A stretch of 64,000 nucleotides of DNA from Bacillota bacterium. Lineage in GTDB: Bacteria; Bacillota; Bacilli; Paenibacillales; NBRC-103111. Position 1 is the first letter of the stretch; each line of letters begins with the position of its first letter. A program made the translations under genes and the position numbers. The stretch is taken from NCBI GenBank assembly GCA_023386955.1, contig JAEWIS010000023.1, forward strand, positions 248,001-312,000, read 5' to 3'. Of the stretch, positions 26,612 through 35,546 are shown in pieces. The notes beneath the pieces are model-generated. The model made no database searches. It saw only the letters and a program-made list of their open reading frames with translations, and was not told the origin of the DNA.

Positions 26612-27565
26612 ATGATTAAGAAGGAGCAGGTCAAGCGAAAAATCCTTTGGTGGAGCGCAGGGAGCATCGGCTGTTTGGGGGTGGCGTTGTTGGTCCTCGT
26701 TGTTTTACTGGTGATCGTCATTCTGGGGATGTTCGCCAGCTCGTCAGATTCGCCTATGGAGCAGATAACGGGTCCGTATCCGGAGGAGGGAAGCAGCTGG
26801 GAAATTCCCCCACTCCTGTTGCCGCTTTATCTCCAGTCTGCTCATTCGAAGGTCAGTTGGTCGCGGCTTGCTGCTATTCATCGGATTACGAACAATTTCG
26901 GATTGGAGAAAACGAACCGTAGCGGTACTGTCGGGATCTTTGCCTTTCCGCTATCTCTATGGAGGGGCTATCAGCAGGATGGGGATGCAGATGGACAGAT
27001 TGATCCGGATAACCCGGCAGATGTAATTGCCTCATTGGCAAATGCATTTCGTTTTTTGCCGAGTGAGAACAACGAGCTGCTCCATCAACTTTTTCCTGAC
27101 TCCATGGATGTACAACGGGTTTTGGAGAAGGAGCAGGAATATGCGGCGTGGCTGGGTATAGAAGGCGGTTGGTTATGGCCAGTAGTCGGGTATGTGACAG
27201 TCTCCAGTGACTATGGAAGCCGGGTGGATCCGGTTAGCGGAGTGGGCGGTGTTTTTCATGATGGTGTGGATATACCGGCCCCTCGGGGAACACCTGTGTT
27301 GGCGGCCCAGGAAGGTAACGTCATTCAAATCCTTAACAGCAGCAGTGGGTATGGCAATCTGATTCGTCTCCAGCATGCTGGAGGGGTGGAGAGCTTCTAT
27401 GGGCACTTGACAGATATGGGCGTACGAATGGGTCAGCATGTACTTCGCGGGGAAGTCATTGGTTGGGTGGGCAACACCGGCAAGTCAACTGGTCCACATC
27501 TGCATTTTGGCATGGCTCAGAATGGACAATCAATTAATCCGCTCTATTTTATTCATTCAAGGTGA
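26612..27565 (+). CDS. Bifunctional-type cell-wall hydrolase with degenerate lysozyme-like and M23 domains
   Basis: 317 residues. One N-terminal membrane helix (about 18-42). Residues 82-150 follow the lysozyme-like layout of Gram-positive conjugation hydrolases (SRLAAIHRITNNFG, the Asp-rich loop DGDADGQIDPDNPAD, ADVIASLANAF), but the usual catalytic Glu is not apparent. Residues 190-315 are an M23 zinc metallopeptidase with HDGVD (His216, Asp220), YGHL (His265) and GPHLHFG (His296, His298). It would open the peptidoglycan for the transfer channel, the job of VirB1/TcpG/CwlT-type proteins. The ribosome binding site is weak. Confidence 0.85.
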   Translation: MIKKEQVKRKILWWSAGSIGCLGVALLVLVVLLVIVILGMFASSSDSPMEQITGPYPEEGSSWEIPPLLLPLYLQSAHSKVSWSRLAAIHRITNNFGLEKTNRSGTVGIFAFPLSLWRGYQQDGDADGQIDPDNPADVIASLANAFRFLPSENNELLHQLFPDSMDVQRVLEKEQEYAAWLGIEGGWLWPVVGYVTVSSDYGSRVDPVSGVGGVFHDGVDIPAPRGTPVLAAQEGNVIQILNSSSGYGNLIRLQHAGGVESFYGHLTDMGVRMGQHVLRGEVIGWVGNTGKSTGPHLHFGMAQNGQSINPLYFIHSR

Positions 27566-27651
27566 GGCGAAGAAGGGAAGCGGCTCGTGTAGTTTCGTTC
27601 TTATAATTCGAAGCATGCTTGTACAGAACCGGACAACAGGGAGGAATCGTC

Positions 27652-28425
27652 ATGCTGAAAAGTCCGATCCGTTGGCAAGGGGGAAAATCTCGTTTGCGCA
27701 AAGACATCATTGCTCGGTTCCCGCCGCATATTGTCTATGCGGAGGTATTTGGCGGCGGCGGGTGGGTACTATTTGGGAAAGAGCGTTCACAAGTGGAGGT
27801 GTTTGCTGACATCAACTCAGAGTTGGTCAACTTTTTCCGAGTCATCCAGGAAGAATGGGCTGCCTTGGCCCAACGCTTCGAATGGGCTCTTTATGCCCGG
27901 GACGAATTTGAACGGGTCCTGCAGCGGCGAAATACGGAACGCGATTCAGTTACTCGGGCATATGACTTTTATTACCGAGTTTACTCTCATTTTGGCGGAA
28001 AATACAATGATAGTGACGATTGGGGCAATACTCGCAGCAAGCCGGCTTATGATATGTCCAAGGTCAAAGAAAAATTTAAGCTGGCCCATGAACGCTTGAT
28101 TGGCGTCTATATTGAAAATCGCTCTTTTGAAGAGGTGCTCTTGCGATACGATTCGCCGGATACCTTTTTTTATTGCGATCCCCCTTATTTGGGGCTATCC
28201 GGATATCTGTACAAGTTTACCGAAGAGGATCATCGACGGCTACGGGAACTGCTTGGCAACATCAAGGGCAAGTTTCTGCTTAGTATTAACGATCACCCGC
28301 AAGTTCGGGAGTGGTATGCCCCGTTTGTCATGGCGGAAGTGGAGACTCGATATTCTGTTTCAAAGCAAACCAAGGGCCGGCAGCCGGTCAAGGAATTGAT
28401 GATCATGAATTATGGGCCTACGTAA
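27652..28425 (+). CDS. dam: Dam-type adenine-specific DNA methyltransferase (D12 class)
   Basis: 257 residues from the ATG at 27652 (GGGAGGAA upstream). AdoMet-binding motif RWQGGKSRL at 7-15, VFGGGGWVLF at 32-41, FADINSELVNF, and catalytic CDPPYL at 175-180. This order is that of D12-class N6-adenine methyltransferases, as in Dam and phage methylases. No restriction endonuclease stands next to it, so it is an orphan enzyme, likely protecting the element from host restriction or timing its functions. Target sequence not predictable, though Dam-like GATC is the first guess. Confidence 0.9.
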   Translation: MLKSPIRWQGGKSRLRKDIIARFPPHIVYAEVFGGGGWVLFGKERSQVEVFADINSELVNFFRVIQEEWAALAQRFEWALYARDEFERVLQRRNTERDSVTRAYDFYYRVYSHFGGKYNDSDDWGNTRSKPAYDMSKVKEKFKLAHERLIGVYIENRSFEEVLLRYDSPDTFFYCDPPYLGLSGYLYKFTEEDHRRLRELLGNIKGKFLLSINDHPQVREWYAPFVMAEVETRYSVSKQTKGRQPVKELMIMNYGPT

Positions 28426-28450
28426 ACAGGTAAAAGGAGGAAGTGTGTTC

Positions 28451-28759
28451 ATGGACACTATGGATATCGTCGTTTATAGGGAATACCGAAAATATGGCAG
28501 GCTGCCAGCCTATGCCCATGCTTCCGACCGCCCGATAAAAACATTGCAGCAAGTGCCCATCTTGCTGGTAAGTGCGGACTTGATGGAACAAGCGATTACC
28601 TTGCAGGATGTGGATATCATCGATCGACATCACCACCACTTTATCATTCTGACAGATAAACGCCGGGTACTGGTGGTCCATTCTTCCGGGTATAGCTATG
28701 CCCGTTACGTTTACTCCATTGATGAAACTACGGCCCAAACGATATTAAGCCAGGTATAA
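28451..28759 (+). CDS. Small protein of unknown function
   Basis: 102 residues from the ATG at 28451 (AAAGGAGG 10 bases upstream; GTG at 28445 possible). Soluble. It contains an unusual run of four His in RHHHHFIILTDKRR. Not recognised. First of four small genes between the methylase and the Tad module, each with its own strong ribosome binding site. Confidence 0.6.
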   Translation: MDTMDIVVYREYRKYGRLPAYAHASDRPIKTLQQVPILLVSADLMEQAITLQDVDIIDRHHHHFIILTDKRRVLVVHSSGYSYARYVYSIDETTAQTILSQV

Positions 28760-28775
28760 CGGAAGGAGCCTTTGA

Positions 28776-28958
28776 ATGGATCAGATTCGGATTGAACAGA
28801 GTAGGAATGGCTTTTCCATCATCTTGGATCATCTTGGTTCGACGCAAGAAATGGATACTCGTCGGGAATATCTTGATGCCGAGCAATATGCCCTTTATTT
28901 GGCCCACCGCTTATGTCTGGACGTGTACTATCTGGGGAAGAAAGTTAGTTCTTCATGA
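28776..28958 (+). CDS. Small protein of unknown function
   Basis: 60 residues with AAGGAG upstream, 16 bases after the previous gene. Soluble and charged (STQEMDTRREYLDAEQYALY). Not recognised. Confidence 0.5.
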   Translation: MDQIRIEQSRNGFSIILDHLGSTQEMDTRREYLDAEQYALYLAHRLCLDVYYLGKKVSSS

Positions 28959-28973
28959 AAGGAGAAAGCTTTT

Positions 28974-29165
28974 ATGATAAAAGTGCCCAAGAAGGTACTC
29001 CATGAATTGGATGTGATCCGTTCTTCCGGAGAGGTCAACATGCTGGATGTTCCTGCAGTGATTCGTTTCGCCGAGCGCCGTAGTCTGAAATTGGCAGCGG
29101 CATGGGTTCAAGATAACAAAACATTATATTGGGAGGGAGTCGTCTACGGTTTCCAAGTAGAGTGA
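28974..29165 (+). CDS. DUF5049-like small protein
   Basis: 63 residues with AAAGGAG upstream. The pattern VPKKVLHELDVIRSSGEVNM followed by LDVPAVIRFAERR fits DUF5049, a small family known from phages and mobile elements; function unknown. Recognition is from memory of the family pattern. Confidence 0.6.
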   Translation: MIKVPKKVLHELDVIRSSGEVNMLDVPAVIRFAERRSLKLAAAWVQDNKTLYWEGVVYGFQVE

Positions 29166-29233
29166 GAGAGGTTTATCCTCCATATAAACTGCATTTACCC
29201 ACATGGAATAGATAAGAAAGGAGGAAACCAGAA

Positions 29234-29449
29234 ATGGGAACCATCATTCATTTACCCAAAAACATCGCCAAGCGGCATATCATTTCAACCTGTGTCCACA
29301 ATGAATATTTCCTGCGTGATGTCATGGAGGCAGCGGCAGCGCGAGGAGCGGATATCCGTCTCATGAGTAAAATAACCGATCTGGAGTTGGAACGGGCCTT
29401 GGTCCGGGTGCTTAACGGTGAGGATTTTCGGTTGGAGATAAACGGATAG
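29234..29449 (+). CDS. Small protein of unknown function
   Basis: 71 residues with a perfect AAAGGAGG site. Soluble, no membrane segment; MEAAAARGADIRLM and ELERALVRVLNGEDFRLE are its clearest stretches. Not recognised. It ends 16 bases before the TadZ-like gene and may belong to that operon. Confidence 0.5.
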   Translation: MGTIIHLPKNIAKRHIISTCVHNEYFLRDVMEAAAARGADIRLMSKITDLELERALVRVLNGEDFRLEING

Positions 29450-29465
29450 GGTGGGGGAGACGAGA

Positions 29466-30971
29466 ATGGAAGTGGCGTTGTTTCGCCCTACTCAGCGGCA
29501 GGCTTGGGTGGATTGGCTGCGCAGCACCGGATATACTGTCCGGTTTGTTCATGACCCAGAGCGATTGCAGCCCTCCACGCAAGTGGTGATTATAGACACA
29601 GCCGTAGCCAAATGGAAAGACTATATCCGGCTACTGAAGGTTACGGGAATTCCCATCGCTTTATTGCTGGATGAACCAGTTTCCATGGGGTTGGAGGAAC
29701 AAAAAGCGGATGGAATCATGGTATTGACAACAGAAGAAGACATCCGCGAATGTATTTCCCGGCATACCAGCCAGAAATTTGATTCACACGACATACTCGA
29801 TGATGCAATTGCTCATGTCTCCTCCACGCAAGACACACAGCCGGTAGACAAAACGGAAAAGCTGAATCAACCGGGTGCAGAGTGGCTAAGCGCCGAGGAA
29901 GAGAAGAGTAATCAACGCAATCAGCTACAGGGTGATCACGAACCGACTGACAAAATGAGAGTTGTGCCATTGTCCCGGCGAAAGAAACAAAATCAAGCCC
30001 TTACTAATCCGAGTTTGCCGTTACTTGAAATGGATGCCCCCATTAGGAGTCCTCCTAAACAAGAAGATGAACCAGCAAAAGCATTGGAGATTCCTGAGGA
30101 TGAAAAACGGCAACCGCCTTCGTTCCAAGCAAGAGTGATTAAGGAGACCGAGAAACCAATTGAAGCGATCGCGGAAGAATCAGCTATCCTACCCCCAAGC
30201 TCGTTGTTACCAGCAGCTGATCGGCGACAGCTTCCGTCCATGGTCACGGTATACTCCCCCAAAGGCGGTGTAGGCAAAACCGTCTTTTTGCTCCATTTGG
30301 CGGCACTGCTGGCTATGGAAAAATGCAGAGTATGTCTGTTGGATTTGGACTTGAATCTGGGGACGGTGGCAGCGACCTTGCAGCTAGCTCCGGTCAAAAC
30401 CATTCTGGACTTGAATTTCCGAATAGAGAGCATCCATGCCAGCCGAGCCTGTCTTCAGCTTACGAAGATGGGCTTTTTTATTGTCGCAGCACCGCAGCGA
30501 CCGGTGGAAACATTCTTTACAGAAGAGCAGTTGCGCGTCATGGTTGCTTTTTTAAAGTCGGAAATGGATGTGGTTCTGGTGGATACAGCTGTGTATTGGG
30601 ATCATCTGACCAAGGTGGCGATGGAGGAGAGTGATGTTCTGCTCCTTATGACCACTTCAGACCCGGCCAGCTTGAGCAATGTCATGCGATTTGCTCCTCT
30701 TCTCAATCATCTATACCCGGTCCCGGAAGTGGGGATAGTCTGGAACCGAGTGCTGCCGGGGGAGCTTCTCCAGGATTTTTCGTGGCCCCTTCAGTTGCAA
30801 TTACCTGAGGAAACCAAGGTAGCTGCAGCCGTTCGCAAAGGTAAAATCCATGTACACGGCCCCTTTGCCCACGCCATCCAGGAACTGGTCAAGAAATGGC
30901 TGGGGAATGAACCGAACATACCGACGAAAGAAAAGCCGCCTTGGATTCGGCGGTTATTCCGGATTCCATAA
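29466..30971 (+). CDS. TadZ/CpaE-like ParA-family ATPase
   Basis: 501 residues from the ATG at 29466 (GGGGGAG 6 bases upstream). The N-terminal 100 residues resemble the atypical receiver domain of TadZ/CpaE. A polar low-complexity linker (about 105-255) follows, then a MinD/ParA ATPase with deviant Walker A SPKGGVGKTVF near 260-270, DLDLNLGTVAATL and VVLVDTA. TadZ proteins place the Tad machine in the cell. It heads a collinear block with CpaB, TadA and TadB/C-like genes, which supports the assignment. It is the only one of three ParA-like proteins in the block with an intact P-loop. Confidence 0.82.
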   Translation: MEVALFRPTQRQAWVDWLRSTGYTVRFVHDPERLQPSTQVVIIDTAVAKWKDYIRLLKVTGIPIALLLDEPVSMGLEEQKADGIMVLTTEEDIRECISRHTSQKFDSHDILDDAIAHVSSTQDTQPVDKTEKLNQPGAEWLSAEEEKSNQRNQLQGDHEPTDKMRVVPLSRRKKQNQALTNPSLPLLEMDAPIRSPPKQEDEPAKALEIPEDEKRQPPSFQARVIKETEKPIEAIAEESAILPPSSLLPAADRRQLPSMVTVYSPKGGVGKTVFLLHLAALLAMEKCRVCLLDLDLNLGTVAATLQLAPVKTILDLNFRIESIHASRACLQLTKMGFFIVAAPQRPVETFFTEEQLRVMVAFLKSEMDVVLVDTAVYWDHLTKVAMEESDVLLLMTTSDPASLSNVMRFAPLLNHLYPVPEVGIVWNRVLPGELLQDFSWPLQLQLPEETKVAAAVRKGKIHVHGPFAHAIQELVKKWLGNEPNIPTKEKPPWIRRLFRIP

Positions 30972-31002
30972 ATCACAGTTCGAAACGAAAGGAGCACGTC
31001 AC

Positions 31003-32121
31003 ATGTCATTCATGTACCGGTACCGCAAGCAGCTTATGATTGCCGTGGTAGGGGTGGAGCTGGCTTCGTTACTTCTGTTCGTCGCTGCGATCTTTTACTA
31101 CCAGGGCCAACAGGAGCGCTTGAGGGAGGAGCTACGCCAGAAGTATGAGCTTCAATTGAAGGAACAGCAAAATAGGCTGCAAGCGGAAAATGTCCGGGTG
31201 ATCGTGGCCAACCGCCTGATCTCTTCAGGAGCTACCTTGCAGGTGGAGGATGTAAAAAGCATCGAGATGCCGGCTGCGCAAGCGGCTCATGCTGTAAGGG
31301 AGCTGGGACAGGTTGTGGGAAAGATCAGCAAGCTTGAATTGCAGCCGGATACCCCAATCCTGCCTTCCATGTTAGTGGAGGATCAGCCGCTGGCCAGGGA
31401 TGAACGGGTGCAGGAATTCAATGTGATTCAACTGCCCACCAATTTGCAGCAGGGTCAGTTCGTTGATGTGCGGATCAATTTTCCCACCGGTGAAGACTAT
31501 ATTGTCCTGAGCAAAAAGAAGGTACGAGAGTTGTCCGGCACCATCGTCTGGACCATCATGAACGAGGCAGAAATTCTGAACGCCTCAAGTGCCATTATTG
31601 ACGCCTATTTGCAGGGGGCCAAGCTGTACGCTCTCTCTTATGTAGATCCGGGGATGCAGGAAGCAGCGGTTGCTAATTATCCTGCCAACCCCAAGGTACT
31701 AGACCTCATGGAACAGGACCCCAATATTCTGGAGGAAGCCAAAACCACCCTTGCTCGCCAGCTTCGTCAGACGCTGGATAAAAATCTGAATGCCATGACC
31801 GATGCCAACAAGCTGAAGGTGATGAGCGGAAGTGTAACCTTGCAGCAGCAATTGCAAAATGACCGGCTGACCACCCAGCAAAACAATGCCGCCAAACAAG
31901 CGGCAGAACAGCAGGCAAAGCAGCAGGTGCCGAGTGTGCCATCGCCAACCCCATCGCCGGTTCCTTCACCCCTGACAAACCCGTCGGCCATTCTGACCTG
32001 GACACCAACGCAATCGGCTACCTCCACACCGCTTCCAGTTACTCCATCTCCCCAATCGGGTGGGACTGGTGCGGATAAGATAAAAGACGTATTTGAGCAG
32101 CTGCCTGCTGATGGATCATGA
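31003..32121 (+). CDS. CpaB/RcpC-like SAF-domain protein
   Basis: 372 residues from the ATG at 31003 (AAAGGAG upstream). One N-terminal membrane helix (LMIAVVGVELASLLLFVAAI), a short coiled coil rich in Gln/Glu/Arg, then a SAF domain (VRVIVANRLISSGATLQVED) and a following domain with VIQLPTNLQQGQFVDVRINF. The C-terminal 90 residues are low-complexity Gln, then Pro/Ser/Thr rich. CpaB/RcpC proteins belong to Tad systems, where they are thought to link the machine to the envelope. In a Gram-positive cell there is no secretin, so the Pro-rich tail may span the wall instead. Confidence 0.78.
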   Translation: MSFMYRYRKQLMIAVVGVELASLLLFVAAIFYYQGQQERLREELRQKYELQLKEQQNRLQAENVRVIVANRLISSGATLQVEDVKSIEMPAAQAAHAVRELGQVVGKISKLELQPDTPILPSMLVEDQPLARDERVQEFNVIQLPTNLQQGQFVDVRINFPTGEDYIVLSKKKVRELSGTIVWTIMNEAEILNASSAIIDAYLQGAKLYALSYVDPGMQEAAVANYPANPKVLDLMEQDPNILEEAKTTLARQLRQTLDKNLNAMTDANKLKVMSGSVTLQQQLQNDRLTTQQNNAAKQAAEQQAKQQVPSVPSPTPSPVPSPLTNPSAILTWTPTQSATSTPLPVTPSPQSGGTGADKIKDVFEQLPADGS

Positions 32122-32132
32122 GGGAGGAAGCA

Positions 32133-32849
32133 ATGAAAACCATTGTATTTATGGGAGCTCCAGAGAAAAGCCATTTGCTGCTGACCCTGGGCAGGTTATT
32201 GACCGAACTGGGACAGAAGGTGCTCATGGTGGACTCCACCACGCGGCAAACCATGCAGGCCTATCTGCCTGAGCCTGAACATCGTTGGACCGTTTCGGTG
32301 ACGGAATTTGCCCACATGGATGTAGCCATTGGATTCATGGCCTATGCCCAACTGGATTATTATTTTCAGGATCGGGAAGGAGGATGGCCGATTTACGATG
32401 TGCTATTGCTGGATACGGATCATTCTCAATTTATGAATGGACAGGAGCTAGCGAAAGCGCAAACTCGGGTTTGGTGCAGCAGCTTTCATCGACGGGAATT
32501 ACTGCATAACGTGGACTTGCTGCAGCAACTGGACCTTGCTGCTCAGCCGCTATCCTTTTATCCCTTGCAAATTCCCTTCGTTCCAACGACCCTTTCATTG
32601 GATTATATCCAGTCTCTCTATGCATCGTATCCGATTCAGTGGCAAGAGCCCACCTTCCAGCTTTCGGAGGAGGAGCGGGATCGATCCGCCATCCTGGATA
32701 ATCAGCATCATGGGCGGATCCATGTGCGGCATTTGTCCGGCTCCTATGTGGAGTCCGTATGGGGGATGGCAAGTGCTTGGTTCAATCTGGAGCGGCGATC
32801 CATCCGGGCAGCCTGGAAGCAGATGAGAAGGGGGGACCGTCGTGGGTAG
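32133..32849 (+). CDS. ParA-like protein with decayed P-loop (first of two)
   Basis: 238 residues from the ATG at 32133 (AGGGAGG upstream). The fold opens like MinD/ParA (KTIVFMGAPEKSHLLLTLGR then QKVLMVDST and YDVLLLDTDHS), but the Walker A Gly-Lys-Thr is lost (GAPEKSHLL). It probably cannot hydrolyse ATP in the usual way and may act as a partner for the intact TadZ-like protein. The gene overlaps the next by 8 bases. Confidence 0.65.
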   Translation: MKTIVFMGAPEKSHLLLTLGRLLTELGQKVLMVDSTTRQTMQAYLPEPEHRWTVSVTEFAHMDVAIGFMAYAQLDYYFQDREGGWPIYDVLLLDTDHSQFMNGQELAKAQTRVWCSSFHRRELLHNVDLLQQLDLAAQPLSFYPLQIPFVPTTLSLDYIQSLYASYPIQWQEPTFQLSEEERDRSAILDNQHHGRIHVRHLSGSYVESVWGMASAWFNLERRSIRAAWKQMRRGDRRG

Positions 32850-33681
32850 TAGCGTTGTCTTTTGGAGCCCTGTACCGGGGCAGACGGGCAATACCACCAA
32901 CCTGCTTGCCACCAGCGCCTTGCTGGGTTTGGAGTTTACCACTCGTGTACTGGTGGTCAGTCTCCTGCAAAGTAGGCGGCCTTCGCTGGAGCAGGGATTC
33001 ATCAAACGACAAGAGTGGCAGGAACGAACGCAAAAGGTGGATACCGGCATTGATGCGGTAGAACGCTTGGCCGTTCATCGCAAGCTGACCCCAGAGATGA
33101 TCCGGGATTATACCAGGCCCTTGCTGCAGGACCGATTGGATCTGTTAACCGGGTCGGATAAACCGGACAAAGTGTTTGCTCCAGCCTTAAAGGAGGCATT
33201 GCCGCTTATCCTGGAAACAGCCAAACGCTTTTATCCCCTGATCCTTCTGGATGGGGGCAGCGGAACGGGTTCAGGCTGGACGTCCTGCCTCTTGCAACAG
33301 GCGGATCTGGTCGTGGTGAGTTTAAACCAAAATCGGAATGTGTTAGACCGTTTCTTCCGCCGACCGCCCCCGGAACTGACGGGGAAGAAACTGGTGCTTC
33401 TCCTGGGGCAATATGACGCCCATACGATGAGCACGGTCGGAAATTTGAACCGAAGGTATAGAGGAGCAGGACCGTTTTATCCCGTTCCCCATAACAGTGG
33501 CTTCATGGACGCCGTACAAGAGGGGCATGCGGTAGACTTCCTGTTTCGCAACCGCAGCATTCCTCGAGATCACGAAAACACCCATTTCATGTGTAGCGTA
33601 CGTGCTCTCGCTCAGGTAATCGTGGAACAAGTCGGCGTAAACAAACCGTTGTTTGGGGGAAGGGGAGAGTCGGGTCGATGA
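32842..33681 (+). CDS. ParA-like protein with altered P-loop (second of two)
   Basis: 279 residues from a GTG at 32842 with AAGGGGGG upstream. The opening VVFWSPVPGQTGNTTNLLAT resembles a ParA-type P-loop in which the Lys is replaced (GQTGNTTN). RVLVVSLLQS and PLILLDGGSG occupy later ParA positions. Overlaps its neighbours at both ends (ATGA with TadA), so production is coupled. Possibly a regulatory paralogue of TadZ that binds but does not hydrolyse nucleotide; inference. Confidence 0.65.
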   Translation: MGSSVVFWSPVPGQTGNTTNLLATSALLGLEFTTRVLVVSLLQSRRPSLEQGFIKRQEWQERTQKVDTGIDAVERLAVHRKLTPEMIRDYTRPLLQDRLDLLTGSDKPDKVFAPALKEALPLILETAKRFYPLILLDGGSGTGSGWTSCLLQQADLVVVSLNQNRNVLDRFFRRPPPELTGKKLVLLLGQYDAHTMSTVGNLNRRYRGAGPFYPVPHNSGFMDAVQEGHAVDFLFRNRSIPRDHENTHFMCSVRALAQVIVEQVGVNKPLFGGRGESGR

Positions 33682-35546
33682 CCGAAATCGTAAACGTTTT
33701 GCTGATTGGCCTTTTAGGCATCCTGGTTGGAGTGCTCCTGTGGGTTCGGATGAGCCAAAACCGGCAGGTTCCACCTGCTGAGGAAAAATCATATTCCCTT
33801 GAATCACTGACGGCTTATATCAAACAGGCCTTGCATGAAATGACCAGCAGCAATCTGATTGATTTGGGTATGTCGGAAGAAGAGTTCCGGCGCCGTAGGA
33901 ACAAGCGGGCAGAATTGAAAAAGGCACTTCGCGGCTGCAATTCCGGCGATCACCGGGATAAGGCGTATGTGAAGCAATTTATGGCCGACCTGCTCCAGCA
34001 AGCCTATCACTTCGATGAGGCCAATCTGAACCAGATGATCCCCTTTGATGATCCATACGAATTGTCGGCCCAAGACCAGTTTGAGATTATCCTCTACCAG
34101 TTCAAAAAAAGGTATCGCCAATTTGCGTTGCAGGAGTTGATTAAAAAATATAAGCTGGATCGGCCCAAGCTGGGGATCGAGGATGGACGGACCGAGTCCT
34201 ACCGGATCTCAGCCGATGAGATTTTTGATATCTATAAGAAAGAAAGGCGGCCGTTAACTCTTGAAGACAAACTGCAGATTGTGGTCCAGCGAGTGTATCA
34301 GCAATATAAAGGATTCAGTGTCATTGACGACATTCGCGATATGCGGATCGATGGGGTATCTGGCGGCGTATCCGGATTGCCCCCGACCGTTTGGGAGGAG
34401 GAGTGGGATCAGGGGAGTTCCCTGTTCCAAGGAGCGCCTAAATCCCATGATAGCGTGTGGCTGTTTTACAAGGGCAAGTCCATTCATTTGGCCTTCTTAA
34501 GCTTTGGGACGGAGCAAGAATTGAAGCGTGTCTGCCAAAACATTTACCGGTTCAATTATCCCGGCCAGTTGTCGGAGGCCAATGGGTTTAAAGTGAATGA
34601 AATGGCGGATGGATCTCGTGTTGTTGTTTTGCGGCCCCGGTTCAGTGAATCGTGGGCTTTTTTTGTACGCAAGTTTGATGTGCAAAGCGCAGAGCTGGAT
34701 CAACTCCTGACCGATGAGAATGCGCAGCTGCCGATTTTGCTCATCGCTTTTTTGGTGAAGGGCGGACGGATTACCGCGATAACCGGTGCCCAGGGGAGCG
34801 GTAAAACCACCTTGCTTATGGCCATGGTTCGTTACATTTCCGCCACATACCCGATTCGGGTACAGGAGCAATCCTTTGAGCTGCTCTTGCGCAAGCTGTA
34901 CAAGGATCGCAATATTCTAAGTTTTCGGGAAACGGAAACCATAACGGGCCAGGATGGCCTGGATATCCAAAAGAAAACGGATGGCACCGTTAATATTTTG
35001 GGAGAAGTAGCTACCGATCCGGTTGCCGCCTGGATGATTCAGATGGCCCAGGTAGCCAGTCTGTTCACCTTATTTACGCATCATGCCAAAACCTTTCGGA
35101 ATTTGGTGTATTCCCTGCGCAATTCGCTACTGAAAACCGGAGTGTTTACCCATGAACAGATAGCAGAGCAGCAAGTGATCAGCGTGCTCAACTTTGATAT
35201 CCATCTGAAGCGGGAGCCCAATGGTCACCGTTTCGTGGAACGGATTACGGAATGTGTGCCCACCGAACAGGGGAGTGACTACCCACAGGATTATCGGTAT
35301 GCAGGCGGGCTGGAGGAAAAGGTCGTGGCCTTTATGGATACTGCCACGCATTTTTTTCGCCGTTCCACGGATCGGCAGCTATATGAGGAGCGAAATGTGG
35401 TGGAATTTCAAAACGGGAGATATGTGGCGGTTCGCCCCATCTCGGACCAAAACGTGCAAGAGATGAAGGAGCAAATGATGGAGCAGGATCGGGCGGCCTT
35501 TGCCGCTTTTTTGTTGGACCATTGGGGGCAAGAACATGCAAGTTAA
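33678..35546 (+). CDS. tadA: TadA/CpaF-like secretion ATPase with N-terminal membrane anchor
   Basis: 622 residues. Walker A TGAQGSGKTTLLMAM near 368, FRETETI and VNILGEVATDPVAA (Walker B region), and LFTHHAKTFRNLVYSLRNSL with the His box identify a TadA/CpaF-type hexameric ATPase. It is longer than usual CpaF (about 450-500) because of an N-terminal membrane helix (VLLIGLLGILVGVLLWV) and a linker; soluble TadA proteins lack this. It would power pilus assembly by the TadB/C-like protein encoded next, whose start overlaps the end of this gene. Confidence 0.85.
   Translation: MTEIVNVLLIGLLGILVGVLLWVRMSQNRQVPPAEEKSYSLESLTAYIKQALHEMTSSNLIDLGMSEEEFRRRRNKRAELKKALRGCNSGDHRDKAYVKQFMADLLQQAYHFDEANLNQMIPFDDPYELSAQDQFEIILYQFKKRYRQFALQELIKKYKLDRPKLGIEDGRTESYRISADEIFDIYKKERRPLTLEDKLQIVVQRVYQQYKGFSVIDDIRDMRIDGVSGGVSGLPPTVWEEEWDQGSSLFQGAPKSHDSVWLFYKGKSIHLAFLSFGTEQELKRVCQNIYRFNYPGQLSEANGFKVNEMADGSRVVVLRPRFSESWAFFVRKFDVQSAELDQLLTDENAQLPILLIAFLVKGGRITAITGAQGSGKTTLLMAMVRYISATYPIRVQEQSFELLLRKLYKDRNILSFRETETITGQDGLDIQKKTDGTVNILGEVATDPVAAWMIQMAQVASLFTLFTHHAKTFRNLVYSLRNSLLKTGVFTHEQIAEQQVISVLNFDIHLKREPNGHRFVERITECVPTEQGSDYPQDYRYAGGLEEKVVAFMDTATHFFRRSTDRQLYEERNVVEFQNGRYVAVRPISDQNVQEMKEQMMEQDRAAFAAFLLDHWGQEHAS

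Noticed and set aside
31699..32254. Long minus-strand open frames across the CpaB and ParA-like genes
   Set aside because: They are antisense shadows of GC-richer coding sequence, with Cys/Ser/Ala-rich products and no ribosome binding sites.
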